From Choanephora cucurbitarum (lineage: Eukaryota; Mucoromycota; Mucoromycetes; Mucorales; Choanephoraceae), in assembly GCA_025331435.1 (NCBI GenBank), contig JAIWNI010000097.1:1-64000 (forward strand): 64,000 nt of DNA, in the 5' to 3' direction. A model generated the notes under the pieces. That model ran no database searches and was not told the DNA's origin. It saw only the letters and a program-made list of their open reading frames with translations. Every line of letters begins with the position of its first letter. The stretch's first letter is position 1. A program made the position numbers and the translations under genes. Positions 11,258 to 21,857 of the stretch are shown here, one piece after another.

Positions 11258-12543
11258 ATGGCAAAATCAAAACGCACCATGAACCCTGCTGATGCGTTGC
11301 GTAAGTGTGTTGTGTATTTTATTGAGTCAAGACTAAACTAGTTTGTTATAGGTAAGCAACAACGTAAACGAGAATTGAAAAAGGTAAAGTCAACCCTTAC
11401 CTGTTACCCTGTATGGGTCTATTCAACATGCTATAGAACAAAGAGGATCGTAAACGAGTAAGAGAATCAGCATTGGCAAAGAAGGATCTCGGCAAGATCA
11501 AGCAAGATATTTCACGCATGGAGCATTTGGGTAAATTGACTATGATTTTTAAATCAAATCTGGATTCACTAAAGATGAGGTATTAGCTCGATTGGGTCAA
11601 TTGGATAAAGCAGGACAAACTCGTCTTGATGGACTAAAGATGGAAGCAGCCAAGATAGAGAAAGCTAAAAAGGTAAAAAAGCGAATACAAATGGCAATAC
11701 ACAATACTCAATCCATGATAAGTCTACTGAATTAACAGGGTAAAAATGATATAAAAGAGACATGAGTCAATGAGTATAACCATTGATTGTTAGTGCTCAA
11801 GCAGCCTTTGTTGCTCGTATGCAAGAACAAGAAAAGAAGCATGAGAATGAAGCAAGGAAATTGGTGTATGATCCTAAGCGTGGTGCATTTGTGCCTGCTA
11901 AAAAGAAAGGTATGCATCATATGGTGATCCTATTTCAGTCACTGATCATATCCATAGAAAAGGACACAAAGGCAGTATCACATGAGGATTCAAACAGTAG
12001 TAGTACATCAGATGAAAGTGATAGTGATTCAAGTATGGAAGAAGAAGAAGAAGAACAGATAGTGAAGAAAACTGAATTGACTGAATCGGATGATGACTAT
12101 GAAATCCCACTTCCACCAGGACCACCTCCTCAAAGACCTTTTGATAGTCAATTAATGCCTATTCAACAAATACAACAATCTAGACTACCCCCACCTCCAC
12201 CCCCACCTTTCCGAGGACCTTTCCCTGTCTATCATCAAGGACAACCTAGAATGCCACCACCACCACCACCACCACCAATGACTGGATTCAATCGTCCCAA
12301 TGTTCCATTGAGTAAGTTGAAATACAATACAATAGAATAAGTAAGACTTAACTTGTAATAATAGATACAACAAGACCACCTATTTCATCAGAGCCTATAG
12401 TCTATGAAGAGAATAGACCCAAGGCCATTGAAGTGGCTCCTACTATCTCTGCTGAACCTCAATTGCGTGATCTTCAAAAGGAATTACTTGGATTTGTGCC
12501 AGCTGCCATTCGTCGTAAACAAGTCAAAAAAGCAAACCAGTAA
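11258..12543 (+). CDS. wbp11: WBP11/SIPP1-like splicing protein
   Basis: Exons are 11258-11300, 11352-11383, 11437-11530, 11575-11672, about 11794-11909, 11958-12311 and 12365-12543; roughly 270 residues. Family knowledge: WBP11 is a nuclear spliceosome-associated protein that binds WW domains through proline tracts and binds PP1. Seen: the family N-terminus with MNPADALRKQQRKRELKKNK, a charged coiled-coil region, LVYDPKRGAFVPAKKK, an acidic Ser/Asp/Glu stretch, two long proline runs and a C-terminal FVPAAIRRKQ like the FVPTAVR motif of animal WBP11. The junction between exons 4 and 5 does not keep frame with GT-AG sites. A GC donor at about 11681 would restore it, but this is weak. The intron 11910-11957 is 48 nt, in frame and without stops, so it may be retained. 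Confidence 0.87.
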
Positions 12544-12837
12544 AGAACAATAAAAATCATGTTTCAAAAGGTCATTTATTTGTTTGATCAAACTTTTTAC
12601 CGAATAAGATTTTCCCATCCCTTCCATCTTTGTTTATTTGTTTGTCCAACCAACTAAAGAATGTTAAAAAAAAAAAAATAAGCTTCTATGTTACTTTTTA
12701 TGCAGTTTTAAACTCCTATTGTACAAGAGATCACCAAAAAAAAGGACGAATGACTAACATTTCTTAATAAAGTTTTTTCTTTTTTAATGATAATATACAT
12801 ATAGATGCTAAAATAGAAGGGTATGAACAAAAAGATT

Positions 12838-13623
12838 TTAACTGAGAACAGCTTTTGGGGAAGTAGGTAACATAGGATTGGCTGAAGGATAATAATGTTG
12901 AATGAATTCATGAATTGTGTTGAATCGACTTGAATGTTGCTTTTCAAAATAAGAACGATCAGACCAGACTGGACTGGCATCGACAGGTGTAGTGGGGGAA
13001 AGTGGGGGTGATAAGGGTTTCTGTTGGTGACATAGGGAAACAATCATGGCCTCATCATCTGAATCAGACGATTCTTCTTCGGGTACAATATCAAACTGAT
13101 AGTCTCTGTTCTCATTATTATCCCAGAATTCATGGCCATTGACTCGGTAGTTGACAGCCAGAGAGAGGTGTAGGTGTGTTGGGTGTAGCTGAATGTTGAA
13201 TCTGAAGATATCCCATGTACCAGAAGACTGTTGATAGACACATTCAGCTGTCTCTGTTGTCTGCCAATGATCCCATGTGTAATAGACTGTGATATGCTTT
13301 TCAAATGCTAGATTGGCTACCTGAACAGAACCATCCAGATAGACTGAATCTGAATCCTGTAGAAGGTCCAGTTGATCCAATTGAACAGTGGGGTTGGGTT
13401 GACTAGGCCAATTGGTAGAATGGAGACTGAAGGTTGGATAGAGAGGAGGATCTGATTGACATGCTTTTGGCATTTCTGTCTTTAAGAACAGTCGAACATT
13501 TTCCAATGAACCACTTTCACAGAAGCGTACGGACTTTTTTGGTTTATCGGTTGATTGATTGAATGTGGTAGAACGTATAAGTGGTGGGCGTTTAATGAGA
13601 TTGACTCTTTTCTGATAAAGCAT
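12838..13623 (-). CDS. CBM21 glycogen-targeting PP1 regulatory subunit
   Basis: A single exon encodes 261 residues. Family knowledge: Gac1/PPP1R3-type proteins carry PP1 to glycogen, with an RVxF motif that docks PP1 and a CBM21 domain that binds glucan. Seen: KSVRF at residues 30-34 fits RVxF. The CBM21 domain spans about residues 85-180, with VANLAFEKHITVYYTWDHW, then WDIFRFNI, LAVNYRVNGHEFWDNN and NRDYQFDI, which are characteristic conserved blocks. The C-terminal 80 residues are Ser/Pro-rich and probably disordered. It is much shorter than yeast Gac1, closer to animal PPP1R3C/E size. The gene lies next to WBP11 and close to glc8, both also PP1-linked. Confidence 0.9.
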   Translation of the reverse strand: MLYQKRVNLIKRPPLIRSTTFNQSTDKPKKSVRFCESGSLENVRLFLKTEMPKACQSDPPLYPTFSLHSTNWPSQPNPTVQLDQLDLLQDSDSVYLDGSVQVANLAFEKHITVYYTWDHWQTTETAECVYQQSSGTWDIFRFNIQLHPTHLHLSLAVNYRVNGHEFWDNNENRDYQFDIVPEEESSDSDDEAMIVSLCHQQKPLSPPLSPTTPVDASPVWSDRSYFEKQHSSRFNTIHEFIQHYYPSANPMLPTSPKAVLS

Positions 13624-14039
13624 GTTTTTTTAAAATAGAAGGTGAGAAAGAAAAAAAAAAGAGAAAGAAAAAATAAGCCTCGTTTTTTATTTTTTTATAG
13701 TGTATAAAATTGTACGACAACTTTTTTTTAAGAAAAAATAGTTTCCCACCTAAAGAAGATGTCAATAAACAACTCTATTTTAAGGCGGGATGAAATTCGG
13801 TGCACTATAGAATCAAAAGTGTTATTCTGTTACTAACGGAAATAAACGGTAAGTTCTTTGGGAACTCACGTGGCTTATGAGTTGTCTAAACTGAATGGCA
13901 TGATAAAACAATGTACGTCATATTCGGCAAAATAAAATGGTGTGCCTTATTTTTATTAAATAGTCATTCTTTTCTTATATCGTCTACGTTTCTTCATTAC
14001 TGTTGGTGTAGGCAAAATAGGGTTCAAGTCTAAATAATA

Positions 14040-14774
14040 TCAATTGCTGTTATGATTCATTCTTGATTGGATTTTACCTTCTTCATATAGATAATCTAAT
14101 GAACGTCGTTTTCGCTTATGGACCACTTCTTCTTCTTCTTTGTTGTTGGTATCTAATATCTGTGGTAATAATCGTCTTCTGGCATTGATAAACCAATTAC
14201 TGATCTGATTTAATGTTAAGCCAGTTTTCTCTTTTAAACCCGTCTTCTCTGCTTCAGTAGGGTATGGATTTCGACAATGTTCAATCAACCATTGTTTAAG
14301 GACAGCAGTAACTGTCTTGGGTAGATTGCCTCTTCTTTTACGTAACATCAGTGTATTAGAAGGTACGGGTGATGTAGAAGGTTGATCTTCATGATCACTC
14401 TCACTACCACTCTCACTACTACTACTACTACTGCTGCTGGTACTTTGATGATGATCATTATCAGATATAAGATGAGATAGAGTTGGTTTAGGTGATAATT
14501 CTTGTCTGGTAGTCTGAATGATTTGAAACCAGGCTTCTCCATTTGACTTGAGCATTGTGCCCACTGTCTGTTTCTTTTGTTGAATGAGTGGCGAATAATA
14601 TGGATCACCATAGGGGATATGGATATGATGGGTTACACCCGATGCATCTGTGCTATATGAATGATCATGAAATAGAATGACAGGTTGAAATGTACGGTAA
14701 TTCTAGATAGATAGGTTATCAACATTTCCCCCTTAAAAAAAAAGAAGAGTTATATAATTTGACTTTACATTCAT
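14040..14774 (-). CDS. TALE-class homeobox transcription factor
   Basis: Exon 1 (14774-14769) encodes only Met-Asn and exon 2 is 14702-14040, giving 222 residues. Family knowledge: TALE homeodomain proteins (PBX/KN type) are nuclear DNA-binding regulators with a three-residue extension between helices 1 and 2. Seen: RRGNLPKTVTAVLKQWLIEH, then the PYPTEAEK extension and the recognition helix NQISNWFINARRR, with Ile at position 50 as is usual for TALE proteins. Before it is a Ser-rich low-complexity run and a strongly acidic segment; after it a basic KRKRRS stretch that could be a nuclear signal. The two-codon first exon rests on one consensus donor and acceptor. Mating-type function cannot be judged; no HMG sex-locus gene is nearby. 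Confidence 0.9.
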
Positions 14775-16279
14775 ACTTTTTAAGATATATATAAAAGAAA
14801 GAAAAAGAGAAAGAAAAAGAGAAAAAGAGAGATAAATAGATATATATAAAAAAAAAGGGGGGGAAAGTGGGTAATCATGGCTCTTTTTATTACATATAAT
14901 GAAAAGGAGTTATGCATGATAAATAAAGGATAAAGATGTAACAATTTGTTTATTTGTTTATGACTTGTTATCATCACCATAGTTACTTCTTGACAGCTAT
15001 ACGTGTTGTTTCGCATAGGATTTTGTTATTTCAGATTGAAATTTGACCAATTTTAGCAACATGAATTCCCTTTCAATATGCTCCTGAATACCTTAATCAA
15101 AGTCAATCTACTGTTGTTTCATTCTTTATAGTCAAACTATGGATCATTTTTAAATACGCCTTACGTACACTTTATTACATACTTTTTTTTAGAAAATAGA
15201 TAGGGTTAAGATATGTATCTGATGCTATCTTTAAGAGTGATCTATCATAGACTCATTTAAGAAAAAAAGAGAGAGAGAGAGAATACGGTTATCATCTATA
15301 AAAAAAATAGAGAGAATGATACCCTCAAGTGTAAGAAACATAGATTGTGTTTCATTGTTGGTTGATTATGAAATACTGTATATCTGTCAAACATCATAAG
15401 AGAGCTTAATTCCAAGCCTACTTTTTTGACATCATCCTTTGAATACGCTTCCTTTCTACTCCAAGGATTTCCAAATAAAGCATCTATTATTCACTCAACA
15501 AAAGCTTATCCATGACTATACTCCAGAAGTGCTAACATGGCTTTCTTTTCTAGAATATTCTCAAATCAGAACAATGTAGTGAATGAAACAGACTACATGA
15601 GACTGCACTATTTGTTTTTTTTTTGATATGAAACAAAGTATGTCTTCTTATCACTCACTGTACTTTTATAAAATGACAAGAAAGAAAAAGAGAATTGAGT
15701 GAATTCACTGTAATTCTATCTTTTAGACGCCACTATCTCCTTGCTTCATTGAATGAAATCAACTTTTCTTTCTTTGTACTCATGAAAGCATTCTATACTA
15801 ACCTCTTTTCTTTTATTTTTTTTTGCTTTTAGGCAACAAGAAGGCATGTACTGTCATATCCTATGAATACCTTCTTCTTTTTTTGTTGAATACCCTTTAT
15901 CATGAGGAAGTTCAAAAGAATATCACCACAAGAGAAATTGGGTATCAAAAAAGGAAACTTAACTAGCAGGCTACATTTCATTGGATAAAAACTGTGTAAT
16001 CCCCCCATTTGAGTTCTACATTTGGATTTTTGTAAGACTGTGTTAATAAAAATGGTAGTCTAGTAAGGCAAACAAAACGCTTTGGGAGAATAGGTGTGAC
16101 AATTCCACCAGAAACGTAAAATTGTGAACGCCGGTGTTGGTTTGGGTGCTTGTCGAGTTTTTTCTTCATTTTTTTTCTAAGTACTTTTGAGATTGAAGGG
16201 GTGACTGCTATAAACTAGTAACTAATCCCTAATACTTAGAAAAAATTTTCTCTTTCCTTTATCTTCTAAGGTGAGTTTT

Positions 16280-16640
16280 AGGTATTTCTTTGCTTTGGAT
16301 GGCAACTAACACGCTTCTAATGGCAGAGTAGCTCTTTGTTCCCAACGCGCTCAAGATGCAACAGTATCTAGTGTGTTTGCTTTGAAAAGTACAGAAGAGA
16401 CCCAAACTGTAGGTTAGTTTTTAAGGCACTACAGATGAGATAAGAGTTTTAACATCATCTTCTTTCTATAGATGGCTTGCATATTCTTTAACAACAAATA
16501 GATGCACCAAGTGCAAAGGCGCCTAAACTACTTGAGCTTCTAAGGTGTTTTCTACTGTCAATCCAAACCAAAGCGTTCTGCTAGAATGCCTTAGCTGTTC
16601 TGGTTTCAACCATAAGGTAAGTGACGCAAATGAGTGTTAA
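16280..16640 (+). pseudogene. Possible decayed gene with zinc-ribbon-like cysteines
   Basis: The plus strand can be read as two exon-like segments joined by an intron-like GTTAGT...CTATAG stretch (about 16411-16471). The second segment contains RCTKCKGA and, further on, LLECLSCSGFNHK: two CxxC pairs as in a zinc ribbon. In-frame stops separate the pieces, so it cannot now encode a full protein. I cannot name the parent family; mobile-element origin is a guess. Confidence 0.3.
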
Positions 16641-16702
16641 AGCCTAGCAGCATTAGTACAGTTTTTTCTACCAATAAAATGAAGCAAAAATACTCTTCTG
16701 CA

Positions 16703-16806
16703 TCCCCCCATTCTTATTTGAAAAGTACCCCCAATATTATTTGAGAGCACCCCCAATATTATTTGAGAAATGGCCCCCAATTCCTATATGAGGAATACCC
16801 CCCACC
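16703..16806. repeat. Degenerate minisatellite of about 27 bp
   Basis: At least four imperfect tandem units with the core CCCCCAATATTATTTGAGA are visible: a C-run, an AT-rich middle, TTTGA and a short spacer. The two central units are nearly identical; the outer ones have diverged (ATTCTTATTTGAA and AATTCCTATATGAG). Confidence 0.75.
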
Positions 16807-17461
16807 CATTTTTGGAGAAAATTCAAGGACTGTCCAAAAAAGGAATCTTAACTGCATGCTACACAAAAACTGCCTTTGTTTCACAGAAAAAATCTCTTGT
16901 GGTGATAGACTAAATTCAAACTCAAAGACAGAAAAAAAAATATCATAATTCCAACTCAGATAGGGGTCTCTTTATATTTGTTTGAAACAAACTCATAGTC
17001 TATTGTCATAAAAGAGTTATTATAAAAAAAGAAAATAGAATTCTTATTCGATTAGTTCATGTTGAAGGTAAATTTTCTTTTTTTCTTTTCTTTCTTTTGC
17101 CCTACGTAAATAGAATTTTTACCCTAAAAATAAGTTTACTATTCTGTGTAATACTTTCCACTTAAAATCTCCCTCGCACTTTACAAAAAAAAGTAGAACC
17201 CTCTATTCACTTTCTTACTTTTGATTGTCTCATCACAATTTTTGATTCTGATTTCAAGTAAACTTTTGTTTCGTCATTTAGTGTGATATCATCGCTCTTT
17301 TTTTTTATCTATTCTCGTGTATGTGATACGTTTTTTTTTTCTGAGGGAAGAAAATGAGTAGTACAAGAAAACTGTAAAGTGTCCGATTTTTTATAAATTG
17401 TACAGCATAAACGATATTTTCCCTTTCTCTTTCTTTCTTTCTTTTTTTTTTCTTTGTTACC

Positions 17462-18876
17462 ATGACAGCACATCCAACAGATATAAAGCAACGATCTGTC
17501 AGCAGTACATCTGCCTTGATCATGAAGAAATCCAACACGTTAAATATGCCGTCTACATCAAATCCAAAAGTACATGTCCGAATTGTCCCCAGTATCGATG
17601 ATCCCAGTCGTTGCATTATTTTCGATATTGTGGACCGTGAACTAGAGGCGGGTGCAGTCATTAAGATTGGAAGATACTCTGATCGCCATGCCAACACACT
17701 CAATTGCATGTCTTTCAAAAGTAAAGTTGTCTCTCGATGTCATTGTGAAATATTCATTCAAGAAGACGGCAAAGTAAAATGGTTTAACCGGAGTATCAAA
17801 TGGGGTTTAATAACCTTTATATATATATTTAGATCTATCTTCGGGATACCAAGTCTTCTTCTGGTACTTTTCTAAACCATGTTCGATTGAGTCCTGCTGG
17901 AAGTGAAAGTAAACCTACCGAAATTCACGATGGTGATATTGTACAACTGGGCGTTGATTTTCAAGGAGGAAGAGAAGAGGTCTATCGTTCTGTTAAAATG
18001 AAATTTGAATTGAATCGGAATAGTAATAACAGGCCTCTTTCGTATAACCTAAATGCCTTTCAAAATATCCGTACATTCACTCAACCTAAAGAAGAAGAAC
18101 AGTGTCACCTTGATGAATGTTGTATCTGTCTCTATGCCATGTCACCTGCTCAAGCCTTATTTATCTCTCCTTGTTCTCATACTTATCATTTCAAATGTAT
18201 TCGACCTTTGTTACAGAGTTATCCTGGTTTTCAATGTCCTATCTGTAGACAATATTCAGATTTAGAAGCCAATGTGGCTACTGAAGAAGAAAAAGAAGAA
18301 GAAGTAAAAACACCTTCTAGTGATGATAGTTTACCTAGAGTAGAGACTGTCACAAGAATAACAGAACATGAGGAAACATCTCATTTAGCTAGTTCATCAT
18401 CAGATCAACGTAAGTAAAGAATAACAAGCCATTTAGTCTATGACTCATTTTCTTTAGTTATAGTCAACACACCACCCTGTCCTATTGTCACTTCCTTAAC
18501 AGAGCCATTGAATAGATCAAGCACCACGCATGAACCAACAGAAGCACATGATGACAACGTAATCTTAGTCACACCTCGGGAAACAACTGGACGTTCGATG
18601 CACCGAGAAAAGCGTTCAAGTCAATTTATGGACAAGATCAAGATGGTCTTCTTTGAAAAGAGAAAATCACAACAAGATCAGCCTCGTCGATCCAACAAAA
18701 AGCATCAGAGACGTCCATTGTCCTACCCTAACCAGGTACTGGAACAAGACATACCACCCTTGCCTAGTTTACCATCTACCTCATCTCATACTCAACAAAC
18801 TCTCAGTCAGACACTTTCGCGACAATCGACAACGAATGCAGACAGGCTGGCTATGATGATGATTGTGGATCCATAA
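17462..18876 (+). CDS. dma1: FHA-RING E3 ubiquitin ligase, Dma1/Dma2-like
   Basis: Exons 17462-17773, 17833-18409 and 18458-18876 give 435 residues. Family knowledge: fungal Dma proteins (kin of CHFR/RNF8) read phosphothreonine through FHA and ubiquitinate partners in mitotic checkpoint and septation control. Seen: the FHA domain spans about residues 35-150 with IKIGRYSDR, SRCHCEI and SSSGTFLNHVRLS. The RING is at about 195-245, with CCICLY, CSHTYHFKCI and CPICRQ giving the C3HC4 ligands. The tail is long, Ser/Thr- and Glu-rich and basic near residue 340, longer than in yeast Dma1. The start is the first ATG after a pyrimidine-rich leader. The stop lies 35 nt from the stop of the convergent HD-domain gene. 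Confidence 0.95.
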
Positions 18877-18911
18877 AAAGGCTATCTATTGTTTATTTAT
18901 TAAAGTATATG

Positions 18912-19761
18912 TTAAATACTAGCAAATTCCTTTTCTATCTGTTGAACAAATTGCTGCATAAACACATCACGGTCATGAGCAAGTGTCTTTCCTTTAGGTG
19001 TTCTCATCATGGATTTCAACTTGAACAGTTTCTCTATGATTTGCATTAGATAAATTAGATGATCAAGTCAACCTCTCTTACCATGAAAATGAGTAATGGC
19101 TGAATTGTTTGTGTTTGTGTTACTCAAATAGTGTTCCTGAGTCATGTTCTCCATAGGCTTATGATCAGGCACATAGAGTGGACGGTGTTTGGCTCCACTG
19201 AAAGCAGCGCATCTCAAAATACCAAAAGCACCAATCGCATCTAATTTATCAGCATCTTGTACACTGACATTGTCTGACATTAGAAATAGAAAAAATTGCG
19301 TAGTCGATTCACTTACGCATGTAACTCAAGACAACGGTTTCTCCAGTTCACTTCTTCAGGATCATCTTTTTCATCGTTCCATCCCAACTCCTTACTGAAA
19401 CCAATGTGATCGACAATACGTGCTACTGAGGATGCTTTAGGGTATTGCTGAGCTTCCAAAAAGGTTTGGATCATTTGACCGCCTGTCTCCTTTCCTTGAT
19501 AGTATTTTCGATCCCCCACATCATGACACAGGGCAGCCAATTCCACAAGCTCAAGATCAAGCTCTAGATGGGTCTGTTGTAGATCTTTGGCAATGGCAAG
19601 TGCTACTGTACATTAGACATCAGATAGAAAAAGATCGAGATTCGCTTACCAACACCTACAACACGATCTACATGGTACATATCATGGGATGAATCAAAGC
19701 CAGACATGTATTCAGTGACCATCTTTCTGGTTGCTTCCAAGGTATTAGTGTAAGTAGTCAT
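18912..19761 (-). CDS. HD-domain phosphohydrolase
   Basis: Exons 19761-19650, 19605-19317, 19263-19082 and 19033-18912 give 234 residues. Family knowledge: small HD proteins of the bacterial YpgQ/YedJ group hydrolyse nucleotides such as (deoxy)nucleoside triphosphates; the fungal members are mostly uncharacterised. Seen: the metal ligands H...HD...D in DSSHDMYHVDRVV, LCHDVGDRKY and VQDADKLDAIGAFG, and the FSGAKHRPLY block. For exon 3 the nearer AG leaves the frame wrong; the AG 10 nt further on gives LELHAVQDADKLDAIG, which matches the family. It diverges from the Cmr1 gene across a 495-nt spacer. The substrate cannot be inferred. Confidence 0.93.
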
Positions 19762-20256
19762 GGTAACAAACGATAAAAAAAAAAGAAAAAAAAAAAAGAA
19801 AAGAAAATTTTCGAAAAACAACGCTTAAATGATCAATTAAGATGTGTCACCCTATGTGACCATGCTTATTAAAGGATTACTTTTTTTTTGAAGACCATAA
19901 AACAATAACAGAAGCTAATTTGGAATCATGATCTTGTTTCAGAGTTGTCTCTACTGAACAATATTCAGCGAGTAAAGTCCAAGTGCATTGTTTGACTAAC
20001 AAAGATTGACTCTCAGATGACTTTTTTGTTCTTGAGAGACATCTCCTAAACCAATCAAAAGAGATAACGCGTCTTTGGAGACAAGTGTAAGTACGCGTAT
20101 GAACAAGACAAAAGAGTCTGGAAATGATCATCTGTGTTATCCAATCGATCTACTTGTCATTTCAGTTAGGGCTGTCAAAAGTAAAACTCCGATTGGCATA
20201 TATTTTTTTTTTTTTTTACATATTTCAACTTTTTTATTTTATTTTTTCCAAACATA

Positions 20257-21857
20257 ATGTCTACTGTTCAACTATCCGAATATGAAAGAAAGCGATTGGA
20301 CAACATAAGGTAAAATCATGGTTCCTCCAAAGTAACTTTTTTTTTTTTGCTTATTATGGAATTTTCTTAAAAGAGAGAATGAAGCCTTACTACGCAATCT
20401 AGAGATCCCTCAACTGAACCTTAAGAAATCAGCTTCTACTGTTTCTAACCTCAAGAAACATATCCCTAAACCCAAGAAGAAAGAAAAGCAACTCCCCACG
20501 CGTGCCTCTAACCGACTCCGGGGAAAGAGTCCTGATGAAGAAGAACTCAAGCGAGGACTGGCTGCTGTTGAGGCAGACGGGTTGATCACCAAACGACAAA
20601 AGCTAGAGACATTGGATGTCCTGAACGAAAAGGATCATCGAGAACTAAAGAGCTTGATGCAAGATGCATTGGCCATGCCCAACACACAGCCTACAGTCAA
20701 ACAAGAGCCTGGTCTGGTCATTGAATCAGATACAGCATTGGAGACTCGATTGGCCAACCTGAAGATTGAACATGAATGGGCTACTGTGAAGGTAACGACC
20801 AGTCGTATCACTGCTGCTCAGTAAGTTATCCATTTATAATCGTGATGATGATAGATTGACATAGATTTAGCTTTCATCCTTCAGATACTAAATTGTTAGC
20901 GTGTGCAGTGGATACAGAAGGTTACCTTGGATTCTGGGATGTTCAAGGTGTTCAAGAGGATGGTGATCCTGTTGTCTATCAGTACAGACCCCATACGTCC
21001 AATGTGACTGATTTGCATTTTATCCCTTCCGATCATTCTAAAATCATGACGTCTTCTTACGATGGTCGTATTCGTACATTTGATATGAACAAGACTGAGT
21101 TTGCTGAAGATCTGGATCTGGAAGGCGAAAAGTATGGCATTACCTGCTTTGATATCTCTCAAGATGGACACCAAATCTGGTTCTCTACTTCAGATGGTCA
21201 AGCAGTTCTCAAGGACAAGCGTGCCAATGGTCTGACAGAACATCAGTTGCGTGAAAAGAAAATTGGCTGTCTCCATCTGAACCCAGTCCACCAACATCTT
21301 ATGGCAGCTGCCTCCAATGACAGAACCATGACTCTCTGGGACACACGTATGCTTAAGGATCAAACCCCATTAGCATCTGTTGAACATGGTTATTCTGTCA
21401 CAAGTTCTTATTGGTCGCCTCAAGGTAATATCCTAGCCACTGCTTCTTATGATGATTACATTCGATTATTTGATCTGGGCAGTGATCAAGCCACATGTGA
21501 ACTCAAGTCTGCCATTCGACATAATAATCATACTGGCAGGTAACATAGCATGATGAAAATGAGTCTTGTTCATACTGCTTAACAATTAATTTTAGATGGG
21601 TCACTAATTTCAGAGCCAGATGGAATACCAACCAATCGAATGGTCTGGATTATCAACACTTAATTATAGGCAATATGAAACATACAACAGATATTTATTC
21701 TGGAGTGACTGGTAAGGAAGTAGCAAGGTTGTATGATAGCGATCATATCACGGCTATTCCAAGTGTATGCCAATTTCATCCTACCACAGCCAATCCAACG
21801 ATCCTAACTGCCAATGCAGGTGGTCGAGTTGTATGTTGGACATCCTCATGCATTTAA
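20257..21857 (+). CDS. cmr1: WD40 DNA-damage protein, Cmr1/WDR76-like
   Basis: Exons 20257-20309, 20374-20820, 20865-21539 and 21596-21857 give 478 residues. Family knowledge: Cmr1/WDR76 is a nuclear WD40 protein that binds DNA and chromatin, relocates to intranuclear sites under replication stress, and in animals acts with CUL4-DDB1. Seen: a basic N-terminal region with SNLKKHIPKPKKKEK and RASNRLRGKSP, then a beta-propeller from about residue 165 with repeats ending in LGFWD, IRTFD, MTLWDTR, IRLFD and VVCWTS. The Q-F-S-F-H-P and H-Y/HTS-type blocks follow Cmr1 order. Its stop codon TAA (21855-21857) overlaps the stop codon of the opposite-strand gene in a single TTAA. Confidence 0.95.

Larger units (their letters stand above)
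14775..17461. other. Gene-poor island with relics and a minisatellite
   Basis: No intact gene is visible in 2.7 kb. It contains A/T runs, a short GA microsatellite near 15270, a degenerate minisatellite at about 16703-16806, and what looks like broken coding sequence near 16280-16640. A stretch of about 30 bp near 15946-15975 resembles one near 16833-16862 in the same direction (AAAAAAGGAA, then CTTAACT and GCTAC), suggesting old duplicated mobile DNA. Confidence 0.45.

Noticed and set aside
12185..12379. Minus-strand frame with a run of tryptophans
   Set aside because: It is the complement of the WBP11 polyproline CCA run.
17305..17718. Minus-strand frame of 137 codons over the FHA-RING start
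   Set aside because: It overlaps the well-supported FHA exon on the plus strand and ends in poly-Lys from T runs.
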